Origin: DATDYW01 sp964574865
Lineage (GTDB): Bacteria; Patescibacteriota; Minisyncoccia; Phycocordibacterales; JAACPR01
Assembly: GCA_964574865.1 (NCBI GenBank)
Contig: CAZNOT010000012.1
Coordinates: 1-14,600, forward strand
DNA length: 14,600 nt
Direction of reading: 5' to 3'
Notes under the pieces: generated by a model
Seen by the model: the letters and a program-made list of their open reading frames with translations, nothing else
Databases searched by the model: none
What the model was told of the DNA's origin: nothing
Made by a program: the position numbers and the translations under genes
Shown: one piece after another, positions 1-6,159 of the stretch
Position numbering within the stretch: the first letter of the stretch is position 1
Layout: each line of letters begins with the position of its first letter

Positions 1-39
1 CCCCCCGGGGCGCCCCCCGCTCTTGGGTGCGGGTACGGT

Positions 40-294
40 TTACGCGGCGGTCTCGTCCTTGGCCGCCGGAGCCTCCTTCGGCGCGGCTTCGGCCTTCGGG
101 CTCTCGGCCGGGCGCTCCTCGAAGATGGCGACGCCTGGGTTCGCGTGCTTCCAGCTGGTGACGAAGAGGAACGCGGCCCACGGGAGAAGGATCATCAGGT
201 AGAAGTTGCCGTCCACGGTGGCGAAGAGCCACAGGAGAGCGGCGAAGAAGAGCGAGACCTTAATCTGGGAGGGGGTGATAGAGGAGAGAGGCAT
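40..294 (-). CDS. Small two-helix membrane protein, unknown function
   Basis: I do not recognise this 84-aa protein. Residues about 11-26 and 30-47 are strongly hydrophobic and separated by a short VDGN turn, so it is probably a helical hairpin in the cytoplasmic membrane. The tail (about 58-84) is a low-complexity, charged Ala/Glu/Lys/Pro region that is probably disordered. The ATG start is the only good choice because it directly precedes the hydrophobic part. No Shine-Dalgarno sequence is visible; a TATACC-like -10 preceded by TGC lies about 25 nt upstream (minus strand, near 320-330), giving a short leader. It is followed by the edge of the window, so a terminator cannot be judged. Its nearest upstream neighbour is tRNA-Glu on the same strand, across a hairpin-rich spacer. 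The match of membrane segments and start supports a real gene; function is unknown. Confidence 0.7.
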   Translation of the reverse strand: MPLSSITPSQIKVSLFFAALLWLFATVDGNFYLMILLPWAAFLFVTSWKHANPGVAIFEERPAESPKAEAAPKEAPAAKDETAA

Positions 295-362
295 GGGGGA
301 ACGGGAAGTGGTAATGGGAAAGGTATAGCAGAGATGAGGGGGAGGAGGGAAGGGGCGAGATG

Positions 363-377
363 CCCTACAGGGAATCG
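363..377 (-). repeat. 15-bp direct copy of the tRNA-Glu 3' end
   Basis: Positions 363-377 are identical to 555-569, which encode the 3' half of the T-arm and most of the acceptor 3' strand of tRNA-Glu. The two copies are in the same orientation, 192 bp apart. Duplication of a tRNA 3' end is the usual scar of tyrosine-recombinase integration, but no integrase gene is seen here, so an att origin is only inferred. The copy is followed on the plus strand by GGTCACAA, a word also found at 503-510 and, inverted, at 549-556. Confidence 0.6.
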
Positions 378-474
378 GTCACAAGTTCCCTCGCGCCGTC
401 GCGCTCGGGCCTCGCGACCCCGCCTCGCGGTTCGGCGCGGCGCCGAACATCGCTGAGGCTTTCGATTCCCCGGC

Positions 475-498
475 GCAACGTGGAGTAGTCCACGTTGC
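475..498. repeat. Perfect 10-bp hairpin, GTAG loop
   Basis: Arms 475-484 and 489-498 are perfect inverted repeats around a 4-nt loop. It sits 3 bp from the larger palindrome at 502-557. There is no U-tract on either strand, so termination is not clearly indicated. Confidence 0.75.
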
Positions 499-501
499 TT
501 G

Positions 502-557
502 GGGTCACAAACGTAATCCGCGCCCCTTGCGGGAGGCGCGGATTACGTTTGTGACCC
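502..557. repeat. 23-bp perfect palindrome overlapping the tRNA-Glu 3' end
   Basis: Arms 502-524 and 535-557 are perfect inverted repeats of 23 bp around a 10-nt loop. The right arm covers the discriminator base and five acceptor-stem bases of tRNA-Glu (552-557), so in the precursor RNA this hairpin would compete with the tRNA acceptor stem. No U-tract follows on the minus strand, so it is not a normal intrinsic terminator. Confidence 0.85.
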
Positions 558-623
558 TACAGGGAATCGAACCCTGGTTTGAGCCTTGAGAAGGCTCCGT
601 CCTAGCCGCTAGACGATAGGGCC
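552..623 (-). tRNA. tRNA-Glu (anticodon CTC)
   Basis: The minus strand folds into a full cloverleaf of 72 nt. The acceptor stem pairs GGCCCTA with TAGGGTC (one G-U pair) and the discriminator is A. The D-stem is GTCT/GGAC, the anticodon stem GAGCC/GGCTC with loop TTCTCAA, and the T-stem CAGGG/CCCTG with loop TTCGATT. The anticodon CTC reads GAG, hence glutamate; the GGCCC start and the D-arm are typical of bacterial tRNA-Glu. CCA is not encoded and must be added. The 3' end is embedded in a 23-bp palindrome, which is odd for a tRNA gene. Upstream on the minus strand are TTATCT and TTGTAAC elements near 645-655 that could serve as a -10. Confidence 0.95.
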
Positions 624-676
624 GGCTGCGCGAACGGGGAGAAGGTTACAAGATAAACCGCGAGCGGGCAAGGGCA

Positions 677-713
677 GAAAAAGAAAAGGCGCGGCCGCGG
701 GAGGCGGCGCGCC
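677..713 (-). terminator. Intrinsic terminator of the yqeY unit
   Basis: On the minus strand, 6 + 4 bp of GC-only stem (713-708 with 693-688, inner 707-704 with 698-695, one bulged base) close a CTCCC loop, followed by TTTTCTTTTTC. It starts 3 bp after the stop of the 100-aa gene and so closes the yqeY unit. Confidence 0.85.
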
Positions 714-716
714 GGA

Positions 717-1019
717 TTATTTTTCCCACCAGAATCCATCGGTCGGACGGCTACGGATAGCGGCCATGGGGAGCGGCTCGCTGGGGCGAGCGGGGCTTTG
801 GGTTAGAGGTTTTCTGGCGTCCCCTCGGGCTAGCTGATTGCCGTTGAGCATTTTCGCCGCCCCGCGATCTTTCTTTTCGTCCGCTTCCTCCATCTTCTTA
901 ACGCGGGCCGCAATGGCGTCGCGCAGTGAGATTCCCGACCGGGGCGTCCAAACATCGTCCTCCGAGGCCGCGTCGGACGGGGCGTTCTTGAAAGGTCCGT
1001 GTTCCATGGTTTGGCTCAC
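717..1019 (-). CDS. Hypothetical 100-aa hydrophilic protein
   Basis: I do not recognise this protein. It is hydrophilic, with a likely amphipathic helix at about 30-55 (rich in Lys, Glu, Asp and Ala) between Pro/Ser-rich, probably disordered ends; there is no signal peptide or membrane segment. Two starts are possible: GTG at 1019 or ATG at 1007 (residue 5). A CATAGT hexamer 10 nt before the ATG would fit a leaderless start there; the GTG fits read-through from the gene upstream, whose stop is 19 bp away. An intrinsic terminator begins just after the stop codon, which supports a real gene end. It is the last gene of the yqeY unit. Function unknown; moderate confidence that it is translated. 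Confidence 0.62.
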   Translation of the reverse strand: MSQTMEHGPFKNAPSDAASEDDVWTPRSGISLRDAIAARVKKMEEADEKKDRGAAKMLNGNQLARGDARKPLTQSPARPSEPLPMAAIRSRPTDGFWWEK

Positions 1020-1038
1020 TATGCCACGAAGGCAGAAT

Positions 1039-1233
1039 TTAGCCTAGACGCGCCTTAATCAACGACTTGAGCTCGGCCAGGTGGGCCGCCTTATCCGCCG
1101 CGAGCTTGGACCAGAACGCGGCGAGCTCGGCGTCCTCGGCCGCGTTCTTCGGGTACTCGTCCTGCAGCCGCCAGAGCGATTTAGACTCTTCGACGAATTG
1201 GATCATGAGGTCGTAGAGGGAGTTAGGCTGCAT
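1039..1233 (-). CDS. Small helical protein, unknown function
   Basis: This 64-aa protein is predicted to be all-helical: residues about 4-25 and 32-61 form two amphipathic helices split by an EYPKN turn. Charged and Leu/Ala residues alternate in a way that suggests a two-helix hairpin or a dimer. It has no membrane segment or signal peptide. It starts 17 bp after the yqeY stop and is followed 19 bp later by the 100-aa gene, so all three are probably on one RNA ending at the terminator at 677-713. No Shine-Dalgarno is seen before the ATG. Its look is that of a conserved short soluble protein of the Patescibacteria, but that is an impression, not a database result; the function is unknown. Confidence 0.75.
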   Translation of the reverse strand: MQPNSLYDLMIQFVEESKSLWRLQDEYPKNAAEDAELAAFWSKLAADKAAHLAELKSLIKARLG

Positions 1234-1250
1234 GTCTCGCGCGCTAGTTT

Positions 1251-1706
1251 CTAGACGAGCAAATCTTCGACGACCGCTTTGACGTCGCCGCCGTCGGCGC
1301 GACCTTTGAGGTCCACCATGAGCGCCTTCATGAGCGCGCCGGCCTGGTCTTTCGAGATGGCGCCGATCTCGGCAGCCTTCGAGATCGCGAGCGGGCGGAT
1401 GTCGTCACGGCTCATCATCTGCGGCAGGTACTTCTCCACGATCGCGAGCTGGGCTTTCTCGTCCACCGCGAGCTCCGGCCGGCCGGCCGTCTCGTACTGC
1501 GCGATCGCGTCCTTGCGCTGTTTCGACGCGCGGCGTACGACGGCGAGCGCTTCCTCGTCCGAGAGCGGGTCCTGCGGCGTGCGGCCGAGCGTCACCGACT
1601 CGTTGCTCATTGCCGCCGAAAGTCCGCGCAGCGTGTCGAGCGCCATGGCGTCCTTGGCCCGCATCGCGTCTTTGATGGCTTCCTTGATCGTCTCCTGTAG
1701 GGTCAT
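1251..1706 (-). CDS. yqeY: YqeY-type (GatB/YqeY domain) protein
   Basis: The 151-aa sequence matches the GatB/YqeY family over its full length and has the usual size of about 150 aa. Family traits visible are the N-terminal helix with KDAMRAKD followed by LDTLRGL, the middle region where a helix with RRASKQRKDAI leads into QYETAGRPELA, the EKAQLAIVEKYLPQ stretch, and the C-terminal small helical domain with GALMKALM, GRADGGDVKAVVEDLL. The family shares its C-terminal fold with the tail of GatB, the tRNA-dependent amidotransferase subunit, and is thought to bind tRNA or associate with aminoacyl-tRNA metabolism; its exact role is not settled. It is the first gene of a three-gene unit and is divergent from rmuC. 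A TAACCT hexamer exactly 9 nt before the ATG and the lack of a Shine-Dalgarno suggest leaderless expression. Confidence 0.92.
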   Translation of the reverse strand: MTLQETIKEAIKDAMRAKDAMALDTLRGLSAAMSNESVTLGRTPQDPLSDEEALAVVRRASKQRKDAIAQYETAGRPELAVDEKAQLAIVEKYLPQMMSRDDIRPLAISKAAEIGAISKDQAGALMKALMVDLKGRADGGDVKAVVEDLLV

Positions 1707-1715
1707 TTTGTCTTT

Positions 1716-1721
1716 AGGTTA
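1716..1721 (-). promoter_or_regulatory. Weak -10-like element of yqeY
   Basis: TAACCT on the minus strand, 9 nt before the ATG, keeps only the TA and final T of the consensus. It is listed because its spacing equals that seen before dnaB, cysS, rplI and the 65-aa gene. Confidence 0.4.
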
Positions 1722-1761
1722 GCGGGGAAATCGTAGCACAGTGGGGTCGGCGCGCCTCTGC

Positions 1762-1767
1762 TACAAT
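1762..1767 (+). promoter_or_regulatory. -10 element of rmuC
   Basis: TACAAT matches the sigma-70 -10 consensus at 5 of 6 positions and lies 8 nt before the ATG, so transcription should begin at or next to the start codon. No convincing -35 is seen. Confidence 0.65.
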
Positions 1768-1775
1768 CGCCAGAC

Positions 1776-2891
1776 ATGGAAACCGCCTGGGTAATCGTGG
1801 TCGCGCTGGTCGCCCTGGCGGGCGGCGGGGCGATTGCGTTTGCATTGGCGCGGCGGCCGGGGCATAGCCCGGTGGAGGCGGCTAGGGACGCGGGGCAGGA
1901 CGCGATGAAACTCCTCCTGGAGCAGGTGAACCAGCTCGGCCGCACGGTCGAGGCCAAGCTCTCGGACTTCTCGCGCACGGTCGACTCGAAGCTCTCGGAG
2001 GGGCAGCGCGCCGTCTCGGAGACCATGCACCGGCAGATGGGGGACTCGCGCGAGATCATCCGCGACGTCACCGAGCGCCTCGCCAAGCTGGACGAGACGA
2101 ACCGTCAGGTCGTTGGATTCGCTGACCAGCTGCAGGACCTGCAGGACATCCTCAAGAACCCCAAGAACCGCGGCATCCTCGGCGAGTACTACCTCGAGAC
2201 GCTCCTCAAGAACGTCATGCCGCCGGGCAGCTTCCAGATGCAGTACGCGTTCAAGGACGGGGACATCGTCGACGCGGTTGTGTTCGTGAAGGAGAAAATC
2301 ATCCCGATCGACTCGAAGTTCTCGCTCGAGAACTACAACAAGCTGGCCGCTGAGCGCGATCCGGTGGAGCGCGAGAAGCTCGAGCGCGCCTTCCGCGCCG
2401 ACCTCAAGAACCGCATCGACGAGACCGCGAAGTACGTGCGGCCGTCCGAGGGCACAATGGAGTTCGCGTTCATGTTCATCCCGCACGAGGCGATCTACTA
2501 CGATCTGCTGGTCTCGCAGGTCGGCGCGGTGAAGGTGAACACGCGCGACCTCATCGAGTACGCGTTCAAGGAGCGGAAGGTCATCATCACGTCGCCGACG
2601 TCGTTCCTGGCCTACCTGCAGACGGTGCTGCAGGGCTTGAAGGCGCTGCAGATCGAGGAGAGCGCCAAGGTCATCCGCCAGCGCGTCGAGGAGTTCGGCC
2701 GGCACCTCGCGGCCTACGACCAGTACTTCAAGGCGCTGGGGAAGACCTTGGGTACGGCGGTCTCGCACTACAACAAGGCCGACCAGGAGCTGCTCAAAAT
2801 CGACAAAGACGTGCTGCGTATTGCCGCGGTGTCACCCGGCATCGAGTCGCTGAAGCTGGAGAAGCCGGAGGAGGCAGAGCCGGGAGAGTAG
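1776..2891 (+). CDS. rmuC: RmuC family DNA recombination protein
   Basis: This 371-aa protein has the RmuC layout: an N-terminal membrane anchor (about 4-25), a coiled-coil region (about 35-125) and the conserved C-terminal domain (about 130-345). The domain carries the family motifs RGILGEYYLETLL (132-144), IPIDSKFSLENY (176-187), MFIPHEAIY (233-241) and VIITSPTSFLAYL (269-281). The PIDSKF and ITSPTS stretches belong to a restriction-endonuclease-like fold, so a nuclease role is plausible. In E. coli RmuC limits inversions at short inverted repeats; how it works there is not fully known. The ATG follows TACAAT by 8 nt, which fits a leaderless start. The secreted repeat protein gene begins 19 bp after its stop, on the same strand, and is probably co-transcribed, though the two have no evident shared task. 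Confidence 0.95.
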   Translation: METAWVIVVALVALAGGGAIAFALARRPGHSPVEAARDAGQDAMKLLLEQVNQLGRTVEAKLSDFSRTVDSKLSEGQRAVSETMHRQMGDSREIIRDVTERLAKLDETNRQVVGFADQLQDLQDILKNPKNRGILGEYYLETLLKNVMPPGSFQMQYAFKDGDIVDAVVFVKEKIIPIDSKFSLENYNKLAAERDPVEREKLERAFRADLKNRIDETAKYVRPSEGTMEFAFMFIPHEAIYYDLLVSQVGAVKVNTRDLIEYAFKERKVIITSPTSFLAYLQTVLQGLKALQIEESAKVIRQRVEEFGRHLAAYDQYFKALGKTLGTAVSHYNKADQELLKIDKDVLRIAAVSPGIESLKLEKPEEAEPGE

Positions 2892-2910
2892 GGGACGAAC
2901 AGGGGACAAC

Positions 2911-4995
2911 GTGCGAAAAAAAATCATCGCCCTAGCCGCCTTGGCCCTCGCCGCCGCGCCCGTCGGTGCCTTTGCCGCGACGCTCTACTTCAACGGCGCG
3001 GCCAACTCGAACTGGGCGACGCTCGGCAACTGGTGGGATGACGCAGGTTTCACCGATCCGGCCGCCGCCATCCCGACCGCGTCCGACGATGCGGTCATCT
3101 CGGCGCAGGTCTCGGCGAATTCTGGCCCCAACGTGACGGTCGCGACGCTCGTGGCCAACGCTGGCGTCGTTTCGGTGAGCGCGACCAGCACCGGCGGCGC
3201 TACCTTCAACGGCTCCTCGGGTGTGAGCCTCGCCACGCTCACGGGGGACGCCGTCTTCAACGACTCGTCGAGCAACTCTGGCATTGTGTCGGGGAACGCT
3301 ACGTTCAACGGGTCGTCCAGCAACGATAGCGTCAGTTTCTACCCTAGCCTCGGGAGGGTGACGGGCGACGCGGTTTTCAACGACACCTCGAATAACAGAG
3401 GGTACGTCGCCGGCGACGCGACGTTCAACGACTCATCTTGGAACATCGGCCACGTCGCCGGTGACGCTACTTTCACGTACGCCTCAGGCGGCGCCATCGC
3501 CCTTTCCGGCACGATGGTGTGGGGCACGTTCGGCGGCGCGACGCTCGACGCTCTCGGGAACCCGATCACGAGCTTATCTTTCGGCGACTCGAGCACCAAC
3601 TACGGCACGACGACCGGCGACGCGACTTTCACCGGCTCGTCCAGAAACTGCCACACCAGCCTCATAGGCCTCAGCGTCCCCACCCCGTGCGTGGTGGCTG
3701 GCGACGCGACGTTCTCCGGCGCCTCGTACAACGCGGGCACGGTGCAGGGCGACGCCACGTTCGACACGACGTACTACAGCGGGACGGCGCCGTCTGGGGG
3801 CGTGCTCACGGTGAGCGGCACCAGCCGATGGTACGGGCGCGTCCAGGGCACGGTCTACGGTGCTGACGCTGTCCCCGTGACGACTTTCCTGTTCGAAGAC
3901 TCCGCGACGATTTCCACCGGCGCCGTCGCGACCGGCACGGCCACGTTCTCGGGGAGCTCCCAGATTGATGGGACGCTCAACGGCGACGCGTCGTTCACCG
4001 ATAGCTCCTACGTCGATAACGTGCTCAACGGCGACGCGACCTTCTGGGACAGTTCGTCGAATCGCGGCAGGGTCGAAGGTGGCAGCGTCTTTTACGGCGC
4101 CAGCGTCAACCGCGACACGCTCAACGGCGACGCGGTGTTCTTGGGCACGAGCTCCAACGAGGGCACCGTCAACGGCGACGCGTGCTTCGGCGCCGGCGCC
4201 GCGAACAGCGGCACGGTCACCGGAGCCGTGACCGTTTGCGAGGAGGTCGCGCCGACCCTCTCGTCGGCGATCGTCGACGGCGCGGCAGTCGCGCTCTCTT
4301 ACAGCGAAACGCTCGACGCGGCGTCTGCGCCCGCGACCTCGACGTTCACCGTTCTCGTCGATGGTGTCCCGGCCACAGTTTCGTCTGTCGCCGTTTCGGG
4401 ATCTACCGTGACGGTTACCCTCGCCGCGGCGGCTACGGCGGGGCAAACGGTTTCGCTCTCGTACACGACGCCGGTCCGCAATCCGCTCCGCGACGCCGGG
4501 GCGAATCTCGCCGCCGACCTTTCGGCGCAGTCTGTCACGAACGCTACCGCCGCTGACAGCGGCCCGCGCCACTCCTCCTCTGGCCGACGTGGCGGGGGCG
4601 GGGGAGGCGGCTCCTCGCCGCGCTCTGGTTCGTCTGCCGGGGGGGAGGGCACCGGGAATCTTGCCGCCGCTCCCGACGGCGACGCGGACTTCCCGTACCC
4701 TCACTCATCCCGCGAGGCGGCCCAGAACCTCGCGTCCGTCGCCGCCCGCGATCTCTGGCTGGGCGGCGGCAGCCGCGGCCTCGACGTGCGCGCGCTCCAA
4801 ATCTTCCTGAACACCTCCGGCTTCACGCTCGCCGCCGACGGCCCGGGATCGCCCGGCGAGGAGACCGAATTCTTCGGCTCGCTGACCCGCGCCGCCCTGG
4901 CCCGCTGGCAGGCAGCGCACGGCGTCGTCCCGGCGGTCGGCTACTACGGCCCCATCACGCGGGCAGCGATCGCGGCGGAGGCGACCGGCCTGTAG
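2911..4995 (+). CDS. Secreted 16-residue-repeat protein with SwmB-like and peptidoglycan-binding domains
   Basis: A 694-aa exported protein. Residues 1-23 are a signal peptide (Lys/Arg start, Ala/Leu core, AFA cleavage motif). Residues 24-90 look like the N-terminal cap of secreted beta-helix proteins (NWATLGNWWDD, then P..SDDAVIS). From about 110 to 438 runs an array of units of the form GDATFnDSSxNxGxVx; from 358 on the period is exactly 16 residues, while earlier units carry insertions. This suggests a beta-solenoid. Residues about 447-545 resemble a SwmB/Ig-like domain (PTLSSAIVDGAAVALSYSE...). A Gly/Ser linker (552-585) leads to a C-terminal PG_binding_1-like domain (about 612-694, LGGGSRGLDVRALQIFLN ... 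GYYGPITRAAI). The last domain should hold the protein on the cell wall; C247/C260 and C425/C443 could pair. Start is GTG with an AGGGG stretch 6 nt upstream. The stop abuts assembly gap 1. Function is unknown; surface structure or adhesion is a guess. Confidence 0.88.
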   Translation: MRKKIIALAALALAAAPVGAFAATLYFNGAANSNWATLGNWWDDAGFTDPAAAIPTASDDAVISAQVSANSGPNVTVATLVANAGVVSVSATSTGGATFNGSSGVSLATLTGDAVFNDSSSNSGIVSGNATFNGSSSNDSVSFYPSLGRVTGDAVFNDTSNNRGYVAGDATFNDSSWNIGHVAGDATFTYASGGAIALSGTMVWGTFGGATLDALGNPITSLSFGDSSTNYGTTTGDATFTGSSRNCHTSLIGLSVPTPCVVAGDATFSGASYNAGTVQGDATFDTTYYSGTAPSGGVLTVSGTSRWYGRVQGTVYGADAVPVTTFLFEDSATISTGAVATGTATFSGSSQIDGTLNGDASFTDSSYVDNVLNGDATFWDSSSNRGRVEGGSVFYGASVNRDTLNGDAVFLGTSSNEGTVNGDACFGAGAANSGTVTGAVTVCEEVAPTLSSAIVDGAAVALSYSETLDAASAPATSTFTVLVDGVPATVSSVAVSGSTVTVTLAAAATAGQTVSLSYTTPVRNPLRDAGANLAADLSAQSVTNATAADSGPRHSSSGRRGGGGGGGSSPRSGSSAGGEGTGNLAAAPDGDADFPYPHSSREAAQNLASVAARDLWLGGGSRGLDVRALQIFLNTSGFTLAADGPGSPGEETEFFGSLTRAALARWQAAHGVVPAVGYYGPITRAAIAAEATGL
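3239..4224 (+). repeat. In-frame 48-bp repeat array coding the solenoid
   Basis: The word GGCGACGCG or close variants recur through this stretch; between about 3982 and 4222 the spacing is 48 bp, equal to 16 codons. The copies are diverged at silent and variable positions, so this is an old protein repeat, not a fresh DNA duplication. Insertions break the period at about 3313-3360, 3474-3606 and 3646-3705. Confidence 0.75.
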
Positions 4996-5095
4996 NNNNN
5001 NNNNNNNNNNNNNNNNNNNNNNNNNNNNNNNNNNNNNNNNNNNNNNNNNNNNNNNNNNNNNNNNNNNNNNNNNNNNNNNNNNNNNNNNNNNNNNN
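4996..5095. other. Assembly gap (100 N)
   Basis: A run of exactly 100 N joins two contigs. It begins right after the stop codon of the repeat protein and ends 43 bp before rplU. I see no shared sequence between its two edges. Any terminator of the upstream gene and the promoter of rplU may be lost in it. Confidence 0.97.
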
Positions 5096-5138
5096 GAAGA
5101 GTGGTAGTCTCTCGCGGCTTAGAAAACCCTTACCACCT

Positions 5139-5477
5139 ATGGCCAAGACCAAAGCTGCTCCGTCCGAGTTCGCCATCGTCGCCCACAGCGGCCACCAGCA
5201 CCGCGTGGCGCCTGGCCAGGTCGTGTCGCTCGAGACGTTCGAGGGCGCCGAGGTCGGCCAGAAGGTCGTCTTCGACCAGGTTCTCCTCGTCGAGAAGGAT
5301 GGCGACGTGAAGGTCGGCACCCCGACCGTTTCCGGCGCGAAGGTCGAGGGCGAGATCGTCGAGGTCGGCCGCGACCGCAAGATCACGGTCATCCACTACC
5401 GCGCGAAGTCCCGCTACTTCAAGAAGGCCGGTCACCGCCAGCCGTTCGTGGACGTGAAGATCACGACGGTCGCGTAG
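5139..5477 (+). CDS. rplU: 50S ribosomal protein L21
   Basis: The 112-aa product is a full-length L21, which binds 23S rRNA in the large subunit. Family features are FAIVAHSGHQHRVAPGQ near the N-terminus (the beta strand with Gly-x-Gln), the middle KVVFDQVLLVEKDGDVKVGTP and the C-terminal signature RYFKKAGHRQPFVDVKI that contacts rRNA. The short N-terminal extension (AKTKAAPSE) is normal variation. Only 43 bp separate the ATG from assembly gap 1, and no clear Shine-Dalgarno or close -10 is present there, so its promoter may lie in the gap. The gene is not followed by rpmA as in most bacteria; rpmA lies 6.4 kb away on the other strand. It ends at a strong terminator shared with recR. Confidence 0.97.
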   Translation: MAKTKAAPSEFAIVAHSGHQHRVAPGQVVSLETFEGAEVGQKVVFDQVLLVEKDGDVKVGTPTVSGAKVEGEIVEVGRDRKITVIHYRAKSRYFKKAGHRQPFVDVKITTVA

Positions 5478-5494
5478 GTTCAGAACTGTTCGAT

Positions 5495-5530
5495 AAAGAG
5501 CGCGGCGCCCTTCGGGCGCCGCGCTCTTTT
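5495..5530. terminator. Bidirectional terminator between rplU and recR
   Basis: A perfect 15-bp stem (5495-5509 with 5515-5529) with a CTTCG loop is flanked by A-rich and T-rich ends, so it can end transcription both of rplU (+) and of dnaB-recR (-). It lies 17 bp after the rplU stop and 22 bp after the recR stop. Confidence 0.92.
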
Positions 5531-5551
5531 ACCCAAATTTACCCAACTCTT

Positions 5552-6157
5552 CTAGTGCCGACCGCTGATGGCGGCGCGTACGGTGTCCGGATCCGCGTAC
5601 TCGAGCTCGGCGCCGGTGGAGAGGCCGCGACCGAGGAGGGAGACGGTGAGGCCGCGCTTCGCCGCGATGGGCTCCAGCCACTCGCGGACGACCTTCGCCG
5701 TGTAGTCGCCGTCGGCGGTGGCGTTGGTGGCGATGACGGCTTCGCGCAGCTCGCTGTCGCCCTCGACGCGGCTCACGAGCTCGGACAGGCGGATGAGGCG
5801 CTCCGGGCTCTGCTCGAGCACCGGCGCGGAGCCACCGAGCACGAAGTAGCGGCCCTTGTAGGTGCCGGCGCGCTCGACGCCCTCGAGGTCCTGGTCGCGG
5901 CAGACGACGAGCAGCGTTGAGGGATCGCGGTCCTGGCTCGCGCAGATACGGCAGGCAGTTCCCGCAGGCGCCTCGCTGAAGCGGAAGCACTTGGGGCAGG
6001 GGCGCACGCCGGCCGCGACGATCGGCAGGAGCTTCGCCAGTTCCTCCGCGAAGCCCTTCTGCTTGCGCAGCAGCCAGAACACCATGCGCCGCGCCTGCCG
6101 CGGCCCCACGCCGGGGAACTCCGCGAACGCCGCCGCCAGTCGCTCGATTGCGTCCAT
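5552..6157 (-). CDS. recR: Recombination mediator protein RecR
   Basis: A 201-aa RecR of normal length. It shows a helix-hairpin-helix DNA-binding motif (FPGVGPRQARR, 14-24), a four-cysteine zinc site (C54, C57, C69, C72), a Toprim domain (LLVVCRDQDLEGVE, 82-95) and the C-terminal Walker-like tail LSTGAELEYADPDT (about 179-192). RecR acts with RecO (and RecF) to load RecA on single-stranded gaps. The Toprim acidic cluster is slightly altered, with CRDQD where many RecRs have a VVEDxxD-like string. The ATG lies only 2 bp after the dnaB stop, with no Shine-Dalgarno, so it is probably translated by coupling to dnaB. It ends at the bidirectional terminator at 5495-5530. Confidence 0.97.
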   Translation of the reverse strand: MDAIERLAAAFAEFPGVGPRQARRMVFWLLRKQKGFAEELAKLLPIVAAGVRPCPKCFRFSEAPAGTACRICASQDRDPSTLLVVCRDQDLEGVERAGTYKGRYFVLGGSAPVLEQSPERLIRLSELVSRVEGDSELREAVIATNATADGDYTAKVVREWLEPIAAKRGLTVSLLGRGLSTGAELEYADPDTVRAAISGRH

Positions 6158-6159
6158 GG

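Larger units (their letters stand above)
295..551. other. 257-bp intergenic region rich in hairpins, no gene
   Basis: No convincing coding sequence is seen between the small membrane gene and tRNA-Glu. The stretch holds a copy of the tRNA 3' end (363-377), a 6-bp hairpin (369-374 with 386-391), a GC-rich palindrome (430-438 with 440-448), a perfect 10-bp hairpin (475-484 with 489-498) and the left arm of a 23-bp palindrome (502-524). None has a U-tract, so they do not look like ordinary terminators. Confidence 0.6.

Noticed and set aside
455..475. Possible tRNA remnant with a TTCGATTCCCCGG T-arm-like string
   Set aside because: Only half of a T-arm is present; no matching 5' side, anticodon arm or acceptor stem can be built around it.
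1761..2768. Long minus-strand open frame (335 codons) over rmuC
   Set aside because: It is the antisense shadow of a well-supported RmuC gene; its product is rich in Arg/Leu/Val repeats typical of reversed GC-rich codons and shows no domain.
3239..4224. Regularly spaced repeats as a possible CRISPR array
   Set aside because: The repeats keep one reading frame, encode a 16-residue protein unit and differ from each other; no near-identical repeats with unique spacers and no cas genes.
3574..4704. Long minus-strand open frame (376 codons) over the repeat protein
   Set aside because: Arg/Gly/Val-rich shadow of the plus-strand repeats; the plus-strand product has a signal peptide and recognisable domains.
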